The position numbers were made by a program, and so were the translations under genes. From Siphonodentalium dalli (taxonomy: Eukaryota; Mollusca; Scaphopoda; Gadilida; Siphonodentaliidae), in NCBI GenBank assembly GCA_032622095.1, contig CP136064.1:214660205-214724204 (forward strand): DNA of 64,000 nucleotides. Direction: 5' to 3'. Under the pieces are notes generated by a model. The model was not told the DNA's origin. It worked only from the letters and a program-made list of their open reading frames with translations, and made no database searches. Below, piece by piece: positions 1 to 10,961 of the stretch (position 1 is its first letter; the number at the start of each line of letters is the position of its first letter).

Positions 1-3000
1 AAAGGGAAGTTCACAAAAGTCATCAACAGACTACACGATTGTTATCAACAGGAAGACGCTGAATTTCTACAGGAGATTGTCGACAAGTTAAATACGGCGC
101 ACGATAATTTGGAACTGTGTCATGACGAATATTTGGATGTGCTGGACAGCGATATGGATAACGAGTTAATTGGTGAATTAATCGCAGACATGGACACCAT
201 ATATAAAAAATTCTGTGACATCAAATCTCTCGTTTGCCGTAGAAATCGAGCCGAGCAGAAAAATGTGAAACCGAAGTCAACAGAATCTGTTTCCAAAATT
301 AAGGTTAAAAAACTAGATGCACCTACATTCTCTGGAAACATCCGAGAATTTCCTAGTTTTATCCGTGACTTTGAGCGGCATATGATACCATCGTTTGGAA
401 AAGACCCGTATGCTCTCAAAAGTTGCCTTACTGGAGATGCTCTGAGTACCATCATGGGCGTTGATGACAGCTTTGACAAAATGATGGAACGCTTGAAAAT
501 GAAATTTGGTCGACGGGAAAAGCTGACTGATGTCGTCACACAAGAAATACGGAACTTGCAAAAAGAGGGAGATGGTGACGACAAACACTTCATCGAACTG
601 GTAAATGTGGTCGAGAGGTGCTGGCTGGACCTGAAGCAGGCTGGGATAGAAGAAGAGCTAAGCAACGCGACCGTAATGAACCAAATAGAATGGTTGCTAC
701 CCAGCGTACAACAACGAGAGTGGACTATCCGAAAACAGAAAGCCGACTCGGATAAGCCAGATTTCCAACCGCTAATTGACTTTTTGATTAAAGAGAAGTC
801 AGTCGTGGAATACATGCAGTCCAACGTCAGGAACGTCTCTGGGCGACATAAAGTAAATAGTGCCACACTTTCCGCAGATTCTCAAATACGCGAAGCGGAA
901 GGTGATATTGTTAAAACAATTAACTCCAGGTTCGAGCGAAACGACGATGTGATGAAGCAGGTGGTTGAGGGTTTGGCACAAGTCGCCCAACTGGTCGCTG
1001 CTGGGAAAACTACCTCCAACGGTCCGCAGCAATTTAAAACCTTCAAATGCTGGTATCATGAAACAGACACTCACGATATATCGGCATGTGCCGCATTTGG
1101 TCAGCTAGATATACAATCAAGAGTGGATCTTCTGAAGAAAAACGGTGGTTGTTTTTCGTGCTTGAAGTTGAATCATCGGTCCAATAAATGTTGGAGTAGA
1201 AAATCATGTGAAATTTTGAATAATTCACGAGAAAAGTGTGGACGAAATCATCACCCATCATTGCACACTGACAGCAATAATGTATTCTCATTCCACAATG
1301 CAGTTCGAGAAATCAACAGTAGTCATGGTCGAGATGTAATGTTAATGCTGAGTCAAATAATGTGCAAAGCCCATTCGGTTGCGACGTTGTGGGATCCGGG
1401 TGCGGATATGTCGCTGGTGACACACCGCATGGCAAAGGCATTGGGAATTAAAGGAAAGGATATCACATTGTCGATCACGAAGGTCGGTAACTGTACGGAA
1501 ATGGTAAACAGTAAAGAATATGTTATTCCACTCACAGACGAAAACGGCGAGATCTGGCATATTTGTGCTTATGGCATCGACGAAATTACGACCGAAATTG
1601 GAGCAGTAGATGTCAATCAAATGGCGCAACTGTTTAAGGGAATTTCGACAACTGATATTAAGAGACCGTCTGGTAAACTCGAACTTCTCATCGGTACCGA
1701 CTGTTGTCAAATAATGCCCATTCTCGTGCAACAAGTAGGAAATCTACAGCTGATGAAGAATTGTTTTGGCTACTGCGTTCGCGGTTCGCATGATTCTGTA
1801 CGTTTCTCAGCTGGAGCTTGTTCAAACATCGTGCGCATCCATGTGGCATCCATAACGTGTACTGGCCTGAATGAGGCGAAAGTATCTGGCGGCAAATCCA
1901 TTAAAGCATCACTTGATAAATTCTTTGACATTGACATGTTGGGAACTCATTGTATTCCTAAATGTGGCAACTGCAAATGTGGCAAATGCCCAATAGGAAA
2001 TAAGAATTTTTCTATTGCTGAAGAGTTGGAACTGGAGATGATCGAAAATGGCCTCACTTTGGATTCGTCGAATAAAAAATGGACAGCATCATATCCTTGG
2101 AAACGAAATCCTAGCGATTTACCAAACAATTATGTGGTCGCATTCGCGAGATTAGTGTCGACCGAAAGGCGATTGAGGCGCGTTGGGGACATATACACAA
2201 AACAGTACGGAGATCAAATCGCCGATATGGTTGAGAGACATGTCGCACGAAAATTAACTAAATCGGAAATAATGAGCTACACGGGACCGGTGCATTACAT
2301 ACCACACCAGGAAGTCCTAAAGCCAGATTCGGAGACAACCCCCATCAGGATCGTCTTCAATTCCTCATCGTCGTACATGGGACATGTGCTCAATGAGTAC
2401 TGGGCCAAAGGTCCGAATATCGTGAACGATATGGTGTCAGTGTTAACCAGATTTCGACAAGGACACGTTGCAGTTGTTGGAGATATTTCAAAAATGTACA
2501 ACTCAGTAGCTATTACTGACAGGGATGCCCATGTGCATAGATTTCTGTGGAGGGAAATGGATTCAACCCGTGGTCCTGACCATTATATATTACAGACAGT
2601 AACATTCGGTGACAAACCCAGTGGGACCATTGCAATGTTAGCCTTACACAAAACAGCAGACATGTTATATGATGTGTATCCACTCGCGTGTGAGATGATA
2701 AAGAACAATAGCTATGTGGATGATTTACTTATGTCGGTAAATTCAACGGTTGAAGCTAAGAAGTTAGCAGGTGATGTGGAAACAGTACTTGAGAGCGGTG
2801 GATTCATGGTAAAACACTGGGTTGGAGCTGATATCAAGAATTCTAGTCATGGTGATCGGCAGTTAAATTTTATTGACAAGGATGAGGGAAAAGTGTTGGG
2901 TATGAGGTGGCAACCAGAAGGCGACCAATTCCGGTTCAAAGTCAATCTTAATTTTTCTAAAAAAATTAAGCAGGGGCGATCACAGGAAAATATCAGAAAG

Positions 3001-5385
3001 GAGGACGTACGTAATGGTGTGCCTACAAACATTACTAGACGAATGTTGTTGAGTCAAACGGCTAAGATTTTTGACCCGCTTGGACTTATTTCACCCTTAG
3101 TGTTACAAGCAAAATTTCTCATGAGAAAAATGTGCACAGATGAGAACAAGGATAGCCCATTCGCATGGGACCAACCCATATCTCAGGAATCGAGAGCCGA
3201 ATGGATACAGTTTTTTGAGAAACTATTTAGAGTAGAGCCATTAAGATTCACAAGATGCTTGAAACCATTACATGTGGTCGGAAATCCTGTGCTGATAGTT
3301 TTTTCGGACGGAAGCAATATCGCTTATGGGACATGCGCTTACGTTCGATGGGAATTGAAGTCCGGGAAATTCGAATCACGACTGATTATGGCGAAGAGTA
3401 GAATTGCACCAGCAAAGCAGTTGTCGATTCCCCGTTTAGAATTGTGTGGGGCCGTTTTGTCGGCTAGACTTCGAGACAAACTGGAACGTGAAATGACATT
3501 TGAGTTCTCGAAAATTTATCACATCGTTGACTCTATGATAGTTAGAGCTCAGATCCAGAAACAGAGTTATGGATTCGGAACCTTTGTGGCTACAAGGGTT
3601 GCAGAAATTCAATCAAAGATTGATCCGAATGAATGGTGGTGGGTAGCTGGTGATGACAATATATCCGACATAACGACTCGACCAACTGACCCTGAATTGC
3701 TTGACGAACATACGACGTGGCAGTTGGGACCAAGATTCTTAGACAAACCAGTGGATGACTGGCCTATTCACCAGAGTTGTAACGTTGAACCTCAGCAACT
3801 GCCAGACCGTACGGATGCGACCAAGTGTATGGCTGCGAACATCGAGCAATCTAAACGTGTGTCATTGGACTTAAGCATAATTGATTTTGATAGATTCCGG
3901 GACTGGCATACATTGGTCAAAGTGGTTTGCCTGCTGCTCACTATTCGCGACAGAAAATCTCTCAAAGGCACATGTCACATCACGACGTCAGAAATGTTGG
4001 ATAAAGCTGAAATGGAACTGATAAAGTACGGTCAGAGCCAACTCCCGTCAAACTGGGGTGTACGATACAGGCAGTTGGGACCAGCGTTATCGACAGATGG
4101 TGTGGTTGTCGTTGGTTCTCGGATGGCTGAATGGATAAAGAAAACCTGGAATCGGTCGGAATTCATACTGCTTCAACCCGATTCTCCTATCAGTAAGATT
4201 ATCCTAGAATCAATGCACAGAAAAGATCACAGTGGGATCGAAGCTTGCCTAGCAAAACTCCGGAGTAAATTCTGGATTCCGGGTGCGCGCCGCTTATTGA
4301 AATATATTAAGAAGCGGTGTGTTGTATGTCGATATCTTGAGAAGCGTAAACTTGAACAGCAGATGGGTATGCTTCCTGAACAGCGACTCCATCCTTCTCC
4401 GCCATTCTATTATTGTGCGGTAGATTTATTCGGGCCTTTCACAATCAAAGACACTGTTAGGAGGAGAGTCAGTGGAAAGGCTTATGGTGTTATTTTCAAC
4501 TGTTTGTCATCTCGAGCTGTACATATAGATATCGCTGATGGATACGATACAGATAGCTTCATGATGGTCTTCAGGAGATTTGTATCACAGCGTGGTTATC
4601 CCAAGATGATGACATCAGATTCAGGATCTCAGTTGGTATCGTCCAGCAAAGAGTTGAAAGGGGTCGCATGCGAATGGAATTGGGATAAGATAAAAGATGA
4701 CGGACGTCGCAATGGAATGGATTGGGTGTTTACAAAATCAGCGGATGCTCCATGGCAAAACGGGTGTAGTGAGGCCCTGATCAAATCGGTCAAACGTGGC
4801 ATCCAAATGGCTGTTGGAGCAAATGTGTTGACTTTTTCTGAATTACAGACTGTAATGTTTGAAACGGCCAATTGTTTAAACGAGAGGCCCATTGGAACAA
4901 AGTCTGGGGACCCAGATGACGGATCATACCTGTGTCCCAATGATTTGTTATTGGGAAGAGCAACATCGCGTGTTCCTAACGCTAGCTGGGATGAAGATGT
5001 CGGCATCAGATGCAGGTGGAAATTCGTGCAACAAATTGCAGATTCGTTTTGGTGTAAATGGCAAAGAGATTACTTTCACACATTGATCATCCGTCAGAAG
5101 TGGCATACGAAGGAAAGAAATCTATGTACTGGAGACGTAGTTATCATTCAAGACAGTAATACCGTACGAGGTCAGTGGAAATTGGCACAGGTGTGCGAGG
5201 CCGTTGCTGGTCGAGATGGTAAGGTGCGTGATGTATCCCTACGGTACAAAAATCCACGTGGTGGGTCGGCATATAGAGGTTGCAAAGACATGGTGGTTAA
5301 ACGATCCGTGCATCGTTTAGTTCTCATTCTCCCCGTCGAGGAGCAGACGAAAATTTGTCCATTCGAATGTGACATTGTGAAATAA
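1..5385 (+). CDS. BEL/Pao retrotransposon Gag-Pol polyprotein (5' end off window)
   Basis: Polyprotein that would package, mature, reverse-transcribe and integrate a BEL/Pao element. The frame is open to the left edge and the first in-frame ATG is internal, so the true start lies outside. Residues below are counted from the TTG at 109. In order: a Gag region (DUF1759-like, about 50-240); a knuckle C348-x2-C351-x4-H356-x4-C361; an aspartic protease with D429-P-G-A; reverse transcriptase with Y869-V-D-D; RNase H with D1067 in a F-S-D-G-S motif; an integrase zinc domain H1370-x3-H1374-x29-C1404-x2-C1407; and an integrase core D1439, D1504, E1555. Stop TAA is at 5383-5385. There is no frameshift or stop over at least 1,794 codons, so the copy looks young. 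Domain order PR-RT-RH-IN with the Pao-type protease and RT supports BEL/Pao rather than Gypsy. Activity cannot be judged without the 5' LTR. Confidence 0.95.
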   Translation, partial: KGKFTKVINRLHDCYQQEDAEFLQEIVDKLNTAHDNLELCHDEYLDVLDSDMDNELIGELIADMDTIYKKFCDIKSLVCRRNRAEQKNVKPKSTESVSKIKVKKLDAPTFSGNIREFPSFIRDFERHMIPSFGKDPYALKSCLTGDALSTIMGVDDSFDKMMERLKMKFGRREKLTDVVTQEIRNLQKEGDGDDKHFIELVNVVERCWLDLKQAGIEEELSNATVMNQIEWLLPSVQQREWTIRKQKADSDKPDFQPLIDFLIKEKSVVEYMQSNVRNVSGRHKVNSATLSADSQIREAEGDIVKTINSRFERNDDVMKQVVEGLAQVAQLVAAGKTTSNGPQQFKTFKCWYHETDTHDISACAAFGQLDIQSRVDLLKKNGGCFSCLKLNHRSNKCWSRKSCEILNNSREKCGRNHHPSLHTDSNNVFSFHNAVREINSSHGRDVMLMLSQIMCKAHSVATLWDPGADMSLVTHRMAKALGIKGKDITLSITKVGNCTEMVNSKEYVIPLTDENGEIWHICAYGIDEITTEIGAVDVNQMAQLFKGISTTDIKRPSGKLELLIGTDCCQIMPILVQQVGNLQLMKNCFGYCVRGSHDSVRFSAGACSNIVRIHVASITCTGLNEAKVSGGKSIKASLDKFFDIDMLGTHCIPKCGNCKCGKCPIGNKNFSIAEELELEMIENGLTLDSSNKKWTASYPWKRNPSDLPNNYVVAFARLVSTERRLRRVGDIYTKQYGDQIADMVERHVARKLTKSEIMSYTGPVHYIPHQEVLKPDSETTPIRIVFNSSSSYMGHVLNEYWAKGPNIVNDMVSVLTRFRQGHVAVVGDISKMYNSVAITDRDAHVHRFLWREMDSTRGPDHYILQTVTFGDKPSGTIAMLALHKTADMLYDVYPLACEMIKNNSYVDDLLMSVNSTVEAKKLAGDVETVLESGGFMVKHWVGADIKNSSHGDRQLNFIDKDEGKVLGMRWQPEGDQFRFKVNLNFSKKIKQGRSQENIRKEDVRNGVPTNITRRMLLSQTAKIFDPLGLISPLVLQAKFLMRKMCTDENKDSPFAWDQPISQESRAEWIQFFEKLFRVEPLRFTRCLKPLHVVGNPVLIVFSDGSNIAYGTCAYVRWELKSGKFESRLIMAKSRIAPAKQLSIPRLELCGAVLSARLRDKLEREMTFEFSKIYHIVDSMIVRAQIQKQSYGFGTFVATRVAEIQSKIDPNEWWWVAGDDNISDITTRPTDPELLDEHTTWQLGPRFLDKPVDDWPIHQSCNVEPQQLPDRTDATKCMAANIEQSKRVSLDLSIIDFDRFRDWHTLVKVVCLLLTIRDRKSLKGTCHITTSEMLDKAEMELIKYGQSQLPSNWGVRYRQLGPALSTDGVVVVGSRMAEWIKKTWNRSEFILLQPDSPISKIILESMHRKDHSGIEACLAKLRSKFWIPGARRLLKYIKKRCVVCRYLEKRKLEQQMGMLPEQRLHPSPPFYYCAVDLFGPFTIKDTVRRRVSGKAYGVIFNCLSSRAVHIDIADGYDTDSFMMVFRRFVSQRGYPKMMTSDSGSQLVSSSKELKGVACEWNWDKIKDDGRRNGMDWVFTKSADAPWQNGCSEALIKSVKRGIQMAVGANVLTFSELQTVMFETANCLNERPIGTKSGDPDDGSYLCPNDLLLGRATSRVPNASWDEDVGIRCRWKFVQQIADSFWCKWQRDYFHTLIIRQKWHTKERNLCTGDVVIIQDSNTVRGQWKLAQVCEAVAGRDGKVRDVSLRYKNPRGGSAYRGCKDMVVKRSVHRLVLILPVEEQTKICPFECDIVK

Positions 5386-5430
5386 TCGTTTGCTGCATCC
5401 TACATGTCAACAAACTGAATGGTGAATCGT

Positions 5431-5438
5431 CGGGGGAG
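5431..5438 (+). promoter_or_regulatory. Polypurine tract of the BEL/Pao element
   Basis: CGGGGGAG lies directly before a TGTATCACG start of the putative 3' LTR, 45 bases after the polyprotein stop. This is the expected place for the plus-strand primer of reverse transcription. Confidence 0.7.
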
Positions 5439-6452
5439 TGTATCACGATGTGATAGACTGGTACATTTTGTGTTCGTTCAATGACTTACCCTTGTACCCG
5501 GGACCAGTTATTTGAAGAAACTCATGGGACTTTATAAATTTGATAGCAAAACTTTACTTGATTGCTTTTACGCCTAATTTATTATCTAATTCATATTTGT
5601 TATAATACAAACTCCCGCCAATGTGTAAGTAGACTATTCATTTAACATTTTGATGTTTGTCTGTGTTTCATGTGTATTTTATTTCATTATTTGCGTGGGT
5701 TTGCAGTTGTGTGACGTCATCGTGTGTGTTGCAACTCTGATTTTCATCACTCATTCTTTAAAACCTATTTCTTTGACTACCCTTCCTTGGGATTTCATTT
5801 CATCTATATATTCTAACTCATTTCTTATCGCTACTTCAGCGTATACAATTATATGTTCTTTCTTGTTTGTAACTTATTTATGTTCAGTATTTGGAATAAT
5901 TTGCATCATTGCTATATGTATATCTGGCTTTGGTATTCATTTGTCATATTTTTTATTTATTTGCATTAGTGTTCCAATTTAAATTTTATATTTATTTATA
6001 CATTTCTATTTGCTATATTTGTTCAACCTCACATGCGTGTGGGTTTTTTGCTTTTTCTTTGGTGGCTCACACCCGTATGGTTTTTATATTTATTTATACA
6101 TTTCCATTTGCTATATTTTTTCAACCTCACATGCATGTGGGTTTTTTGCTTTCTTTGGTGGCTCACACCCGTATGGTTTGAGGATTTTTCATTTCTCTTT
6201 TAATTATTTATTTGGTATTTAATTATATTTATTCTAGTATATAATATTTTGTTATTTCTTTTAAGTGTATGCACATACAAATTTCACTTGGCGGTATTCT
6301 TTTTCATGATTGTATTGTATTCACATGCAAATGGTCGTTTCACATTATTCAATATATCTTTTCGTTTGTCATTTCAGATTTGAAATTAATAGAAGCATTT
6401 GACAAATCTGGTGTGGTGTCTTTAATTGGCCCTTAGCGGAACTCCCGAAACA
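5439..6452 (+). mobile_element. Putative 3' LTR of the BEL/Pao element
   Basis: Starts TGTATCACGATGTG after a purine tract and is taken to end in CCCGAAACA, giving TG...CA ends and about 1.01 kb. A TATA-like TTATAAATT lies near 5531. The right end is an estimate because the 5' LTR is outside the window and cannot be compared. T-rich frames within it read as hydrophobic peptides but have no other sign of coding. Confidence 0.6.
5984..6176 (+). repeat. 97-bp direct duplication inside the LTR
   Basis: Two adjacent copies (5984-6080 and 6081-6176) differ at a few positions. Each carries TCAACCTCACATGC, GTGGGTTTTTTGC and GGTGGCTCACACCCGTATGG. Confidence 0.9.
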
Positions 6453-7081
6453 TAAAGGACTCTTGATATCAAAGCATCAGTGGTCGTAAAATAAAGGCTA
6501 AACAATTCGACGGATTAAGTGCCAATAATTGGATCGAGGCCGATAGCACAGAATACCGAAACTCATGCATTCCTCTGACAAATTTTGATTGCAACACCAG
6601 AAGGGGATTCTGCGCGCTCTCTATTTTTACCAGAGGACGAAACAACACCAAACATCACGCCATGTATAGTCTACACATTTCCCGCCCAGACAGACTAACG
6701 TTGCCATACCTGGGCGCGAAAAAGTCACTCACCCTAAATACTCTAGGTCGGGCAGTTAGCCGGCAAATACATTCTTTGGTCGTATGAAGATTTTGTTGAA
6801 AGTATTGCCAAAAGAATATTGCCCTACTTAATTGTAAAATGTAAACCAAAGTGCCCAACAAAGACAAGAATAGTGTACATAAAATTACAGCAGCCCATTT
6901 TTTTAATGCTGAAAATTGCTCTCTATATCTGTTTTGTCCTGTGTTTTAAATTCTTTGCTGGTTTGTCAAATTGTATGAGATGCTGCTTACTGCCCTACAC
7001 CACTGTATAATTTGTTATCAGAGACTTTAGATTTGGTTTAAGTCACTTGATCTCTTCTTAATAGCTAGTATTGTGATTTAC
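6453..7081. other. Non-coding stretch downstream of GRL gene 1 (probable intron)
   Basis: It lies 3' of the splice donor of the first GRL gene, so it should be intron and may hold its last exon. I could not identify a terminal exon with the usual TYxxxxxQF end. The only notable part is a block near 6521-6660 that recurs beside the second gene. Confidence 0.5.
6521..6660. repeat. Block shared with 12184-12320
   Basis: About 140 bp matches 12184-12320, including CACAGAATACCGAAACTC and the later AACAACAC...AACATCAC. It sits at the same relative side of both GRL genes, while the sequence between block and exon differs. The minus frame is open for 60 codons in this copy but stopped in the other. 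It could be a conserved downstream exon, a regulatory element or a shared repeat. Confidence 0.6.
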
Positions 7082-8083
7082 CTTATCGTTCATATAGATA
7101 CCGGCTACTGTCAAGAGAATGGACCACACCAGGATACTGCAAACACTCATCGCCGACATCACACCATCTACAGTCGTGATTGTTCCATGGATAAATCCGT
7201 AACTTGTGAAGCAGAAAACTGACAAAGCGATAAAGTAGGTTCCACCGGGAATCAGAACGACACATTGATCAAGTTTACGAACGAGAGAGAGAAGTCGTTC
7301 AAACCGATTCCTCAGTTCGGATATCTCAAGACATATTTCCTCATGAGACCCGTTTGTTAATTCTGCAACGCCAACTTTCACCTCGGAATATGTTATATAT
7401 AAAAGAATCATATAGAATGTGTAATACCCCGTGGCAATTTCGAAGAACGTCATAACATATAAACTGAAAAATATTGCGCCACCAAGGCCATTGTACTCCT
7501 CGATGCCGAATAATTGTAGAGTGGTGACGCTGCGTATCATAGGCGACTCACTTGGAAGCAGTGGTAGAATCACGGGCAATACCACAACGCAAGCCATATT
7601 CACGAAAGATATGTTGATGTGCACTAATCGTGATTGTTTAATTAGCGCCTTGAAGTTTGTTGACGTTCGGTACTCCAAGCTATATCGATGATATTCTTCA
7701 ATGTACTCAGCGAAATCTGTTGCACTTTTCCATTGTAATCCTATGTTAATAAACGTCATGATAAACAGTGTAACGATATTAGAGAAGACCGTGAGAACAC
7801 TAGATGATAGCCCATCGTGATATAACGTCAGCTCATACACGACACGAGCTATATGCAGCATCATGAAGATTAATATACACACGCAACGAACGAACAGCAA
7901 TACGTCCAAGATTGTGACCGTTTTCGCCTTTCCTTCTCTCAATTTTCGGACTAAATCAGAAAATATTCCCCGGAAATTCAACCAGAATCGTATTTGTTCG
8001 AAACATAGATTAGCTTCATCTTGATTGGTCATATGATTTTTGTTTCGTCGTGTGTTCGTTTCTGCTTCTATTCTGGATGGCAT
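7082..8083 (-). CDS. Gustatory-receptor-like 7TM chemoreceptor, main exon, copy 1
   Basis: The exon encodes 334 residues with six clear hydrophobic segments (numbered from the ATG at 8083, roughly residues 55-83, 90-116, 155-178, 200-230, 275-298 and 306-330) and a charged loop of about 40 residues between segments 4 and 5. A long N-terminus rich in Arg/Asn/Glu precedes TM1. This layout fits the insect-type gustatory receptor-like family of invertebrates: an inverted-topology ligand-gated channel with a cytoplasmic N-terminus. The seventh segment is missing here. The frame runs into AAG|GTAAAT at 7082/7081, a good phase-0 splice donor, matching the family habit of placing TM7 in a small last exon. 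The ATG at 8083 is chosen because it is conserved in copy 2; an upstream in-frame GTG at 8119 is not a likely start. The partner copy lies 5.7 kb away. Ligand unknown. Confidence 0.75.
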
Positions 8084-8761
8084 AATGTGAGACCGCGAAT
8101 TCCTGCTGATGAATCCCACCGCGGAAACAGCGGATATAACAACGTAGTCCTCTCAAAGCGGAAACACAATAAAAGTGCCCCGGCACCGAATGCCCATACA
8201 GATACTATACGTGTGTACAGATTGGTGAACCACGCAAGTTAGCAGTCGAACGTTTCAGTAATTCACACCCATCAGTAGCATAACTACGGATAACTAACTG
8301 TGCACGTGAGTGGTGTATGTTTGCGTCGTTTGCAGATCGATGAATGTTTTTAAATGGAATATTGTGGACCATCACCGTGAATGTGTCACTTACTTGGCCA
8401 TTAACATCGTGGACTTTTAAAGTGTACGTAGCCAGGTGTATAATGGGTCTGGATGCGAATTAAAACTGATTGTGAAACGGGCTCCTGTATTACCAACCGA
8501 TAACGTAGCTTAATTCAGGAATCGTAAAATTATTTTTCTCTAAGTGACTGGGAAAATCTCGTAATGAGACTTGGTCCCCCCCCCCCCCCCCGCCCGAGGT
8601 TTTTACTAAATAAGCCTATATTGCCATTATTTTGCCCGCACAACACACCATTTGCTGGATTTTTGCAGACTTTCTTCGTGCTGGTCTAGAGGTATAATAT
8701 GTCCACAGCCCCACCGCGATGAGTAGACGTTTGGTGATGAAGTATGTCTCAGTTGGAATGT
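8084..8761. other. Upstream region of GRL copy 1
   Basis: Up to about 8575 it is alignable by eye with 13782-14298, so it belongs to the duplicated segment and should contain the 5' UTR and promoter. I see no convincing TATA box in gene orientation. A run of 16 C occupies 8576-8591. At 8682-8730 there is a fragment of the LINE 5' end also found at 9375 and 19085. Confidence 0.5.
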
Positions 8762-9010
8762 GGAAGTGGTTGCCCAGTGGTCAGAGTGTCGGTGTTAACG
8801 CATCGGCGTGAGTTCGCGCCCCACCGGTGGACTATCGTCTCCGCGACATTTGTTTGGCCGGATTAAGCGCTGTGTATGCTACAAAGAGCCACACGCTGTT
8901 TCAAATATCGCGTCAGGTTGTGACCCCTGGGCAAGGTCACGTGTATTGTACTCGCTTCGTCGTACCTAGACGAGAAATAGGGACCTGGTTGTTTGGGTAA
9001 TATTATGTTA
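8762..9010 (+). mobile_element. tRNA-derived SINE
   Basis: A pol III A box-like TTGCCCAGTGGTCAGAGTG is at about 8769-8787 and a B box-like GAGTTCGCGCC at 8810-8820. They are followed by a core with CCCTGGGCAAGGTCAC (8925-8940) and GGGACCTGG (8980-8988). The CTGGGCAAGG and GGGACCTGG core is typical of SINEs widespread in aquatic animals. Ends are approximate. Confidence 0.65.
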
Positions 9011-9187
9011 ACATTTTTGAAGCAATGTTTAAATAGTTATCTATGTAGATCTTGACGTCCAACATGTCCTCGTAAAAATAAGCACATAGCGGGCTTATTT
9101 TAGTGAGTGCAATATGCTCATATTGGCATATCGGTTTTTAAAGTCCAATATGGGACTATATTTTTTTACTAAATAAGCCAATAATGC

Positions 9188-9364
9188 CATTATTTTAAAT
9201 ACTCAATCCTATTCGATGGTCCCTATATCATCAGATTCCAAACAACATTTTTTGAAGTGCCGCTTCGGTTATCAGAATCGATTAATTTCCCAAAGATAAT
9301 GCTAACCACAGTCAGTTATAGTATAAAATTGCCCAAAACGTGGTATTTATCAACATTTTGTTCC
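9188..9364. mobile_element. Partial copy of the TTAA foldback MITE
   Basis: AAATACTCAATCCTATTCGA followed by CATCAGATTCCAA and AATCGATTAAT matches the left half of the element at 15964-16424. The right half is absent; a LINE 5' end follows. Confidence 0.65.
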
Positions 9365-9924
9365 CCCGTGTGGGCCTGGGTAGAATAGGCCTAACGCCCC
9401 ACTGCGATGGGTAAAAATCCCTTATGTGGCACCCTGTTTGCCGTGGGTGCATCCAGTGAGGTGTGGTGTATGAGTCCTGGAGGTACTAGGGTAGTTGTAT
9501 CACGTGAGGCATCGACCTGCGGATGCAGCTTAGCTCATGGTCCTCTTTGTTCCAACATCTCTTCAAGACGGATGGTTGAGTTGACCCGGCTCAATCAGTC
9601 GGCTAGTCACGCCTCTCCACTGTGTTTCAGATTAAATTGTTGTTATATGTTGTATTTCTGTGATGTTTCTGTTCTCTCCTGTCACTTTTGTGTTCGTCCT
9701 AATGATTCTTGAGTGTTGACTCCTGTAATGCTCACGCCTGTCCCACTGAGGAGAGGTACAGGGAGGCTGCTGTATGCAGTGGCGAAAGCGGGTCACCGAT
9801 TCAGCTATGTATCAGTCTTTGACCCAACTAGAATTCGAAGAGTAGTCCACGGCGGCAGCTGGGCTAGTTTTTTGCTTTATTGCATGGCAATTCAAATAAA
9901 AAAAACAACGTATTGCTCGTAAGA

Positions 9925-10961
9925 ATTATGACTCACCAAGTTCCAATGATGCTGTGGTATGCCCTCAGTACTTGGTTCTTGGCTTTGACCCAAATGTGAA
10001 AAGACATTCTATCTTTTTGTCACTGACAAAACGCTACAAAGCATTGCTGGGCAATTGAAATCTGTTAAACAAATCAGACTGGGCCAATAAGTGGCTCTCT
10101 CTTAACTGAGTGTTAAGAAAGTTCAGTCTGGTGCTCTGCTGCAGTTTGCACATACACCTGTTGGTTACTCCTCACAAGACATTGAACAGTAGTAGAGCTG
10201 TGTTGAGAATTCGCAATATAGCTGACTCTTCTGAGTCAGAAATGTTGGCTGAGTTAGCATCACAGGGAGTTACAGAAGTCCATAGAATTAAGAAGACAGT
10301 TGATGGGCAAAAAGTTCCTTTGAATAGTTATCTTCTGACCTTCAGTCGGTGCGAACATTCACCGACATTGAAGGTTGGGTATATGGAGATGGATTTAAGC
10401 ACATATGTTCCAAACCCATTGTGATGTCTTAAATGCCAGTGCTATGACCATGGCCAGCAGCATTGTAAAAATAAAGAAAACATATGTGCACGATGTTCTA
10501 TTTCTGGTCATGATCACAAGGATTGTAGGAATATTAAGAAATGTTCAAACTGTCAAGGTTCACATGTTGCAATGGATCGTTCATGTCCCATTTGGGACTA
10601 TAAATTCAATATTCAACGATGCAAATCTGAGCAGCATATGTCATATGTAGATGCTAAGAAAATAGTTGGTCTCGGCCATCCATTCCACATGCAGGTTACC
10701 TACTCAGCAATTGTGTCTACAAAAAGTGTGTTGCTGACTCTATCACTAGCAACACAAGTGGAGGAAGCTGATATTATTCCCGTTCCAGAACATGTAGCGC
10801 AGGTAATGGATACAGTCTCCGCTATAGAAACAGATCCTCCGAAACAATCTATGCAAGTTGATCCTATTGTTCCAAAAAAAAAATCTTCAAAATCTTTTGA
10901 CTCTCAGAAACAGAGGTTGTATGGGAGGCCAAATTCACATTTAATAATTAATTGCGCTTAA
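9925..10961 (+). pseudogene. LINE ORF1 (Jockey-type Gag-like nucleic-acid-binding protein), broken
   Basis: The product would bind element RNA. Early parts are frameshifted: a segment reading QYLVLGFDPNV at about 9970 and another near 10020-10080. From 10110 the frame runs to 10961 with a single TGA at 10422-10424, lying just before C-L-K-C. Three zinc knuckles follow: C-x2-C-x4-H-x4-C at about 10425, C-x2-C-x4-H-x4-C at about 10479, and C-x2-C-x3-H-x5-C at about 10545. A Pro-Asn-Pro-Leu motif immediately precedes the first knuckle, as is usual in Jockey-group ORF1. The C-terminus is cut by a MITE at 10917. The product is almost certainly non-functional. Confidence 0.75.

Noticed and set aside
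120-5375. Minus-strand and alternative-frame ORFs overlapping the polyprotein
   Set aside because: Antisense shadows of a well-supported 1,758-codon frame.
5650-6222. Hydrophobic, membrane-like frames as an env-type gene of the BEL/Pao element
   Set aside because: They fall inside the LTR, arise from T-rich sequence, and are duplicated with the 97-bp repeat.
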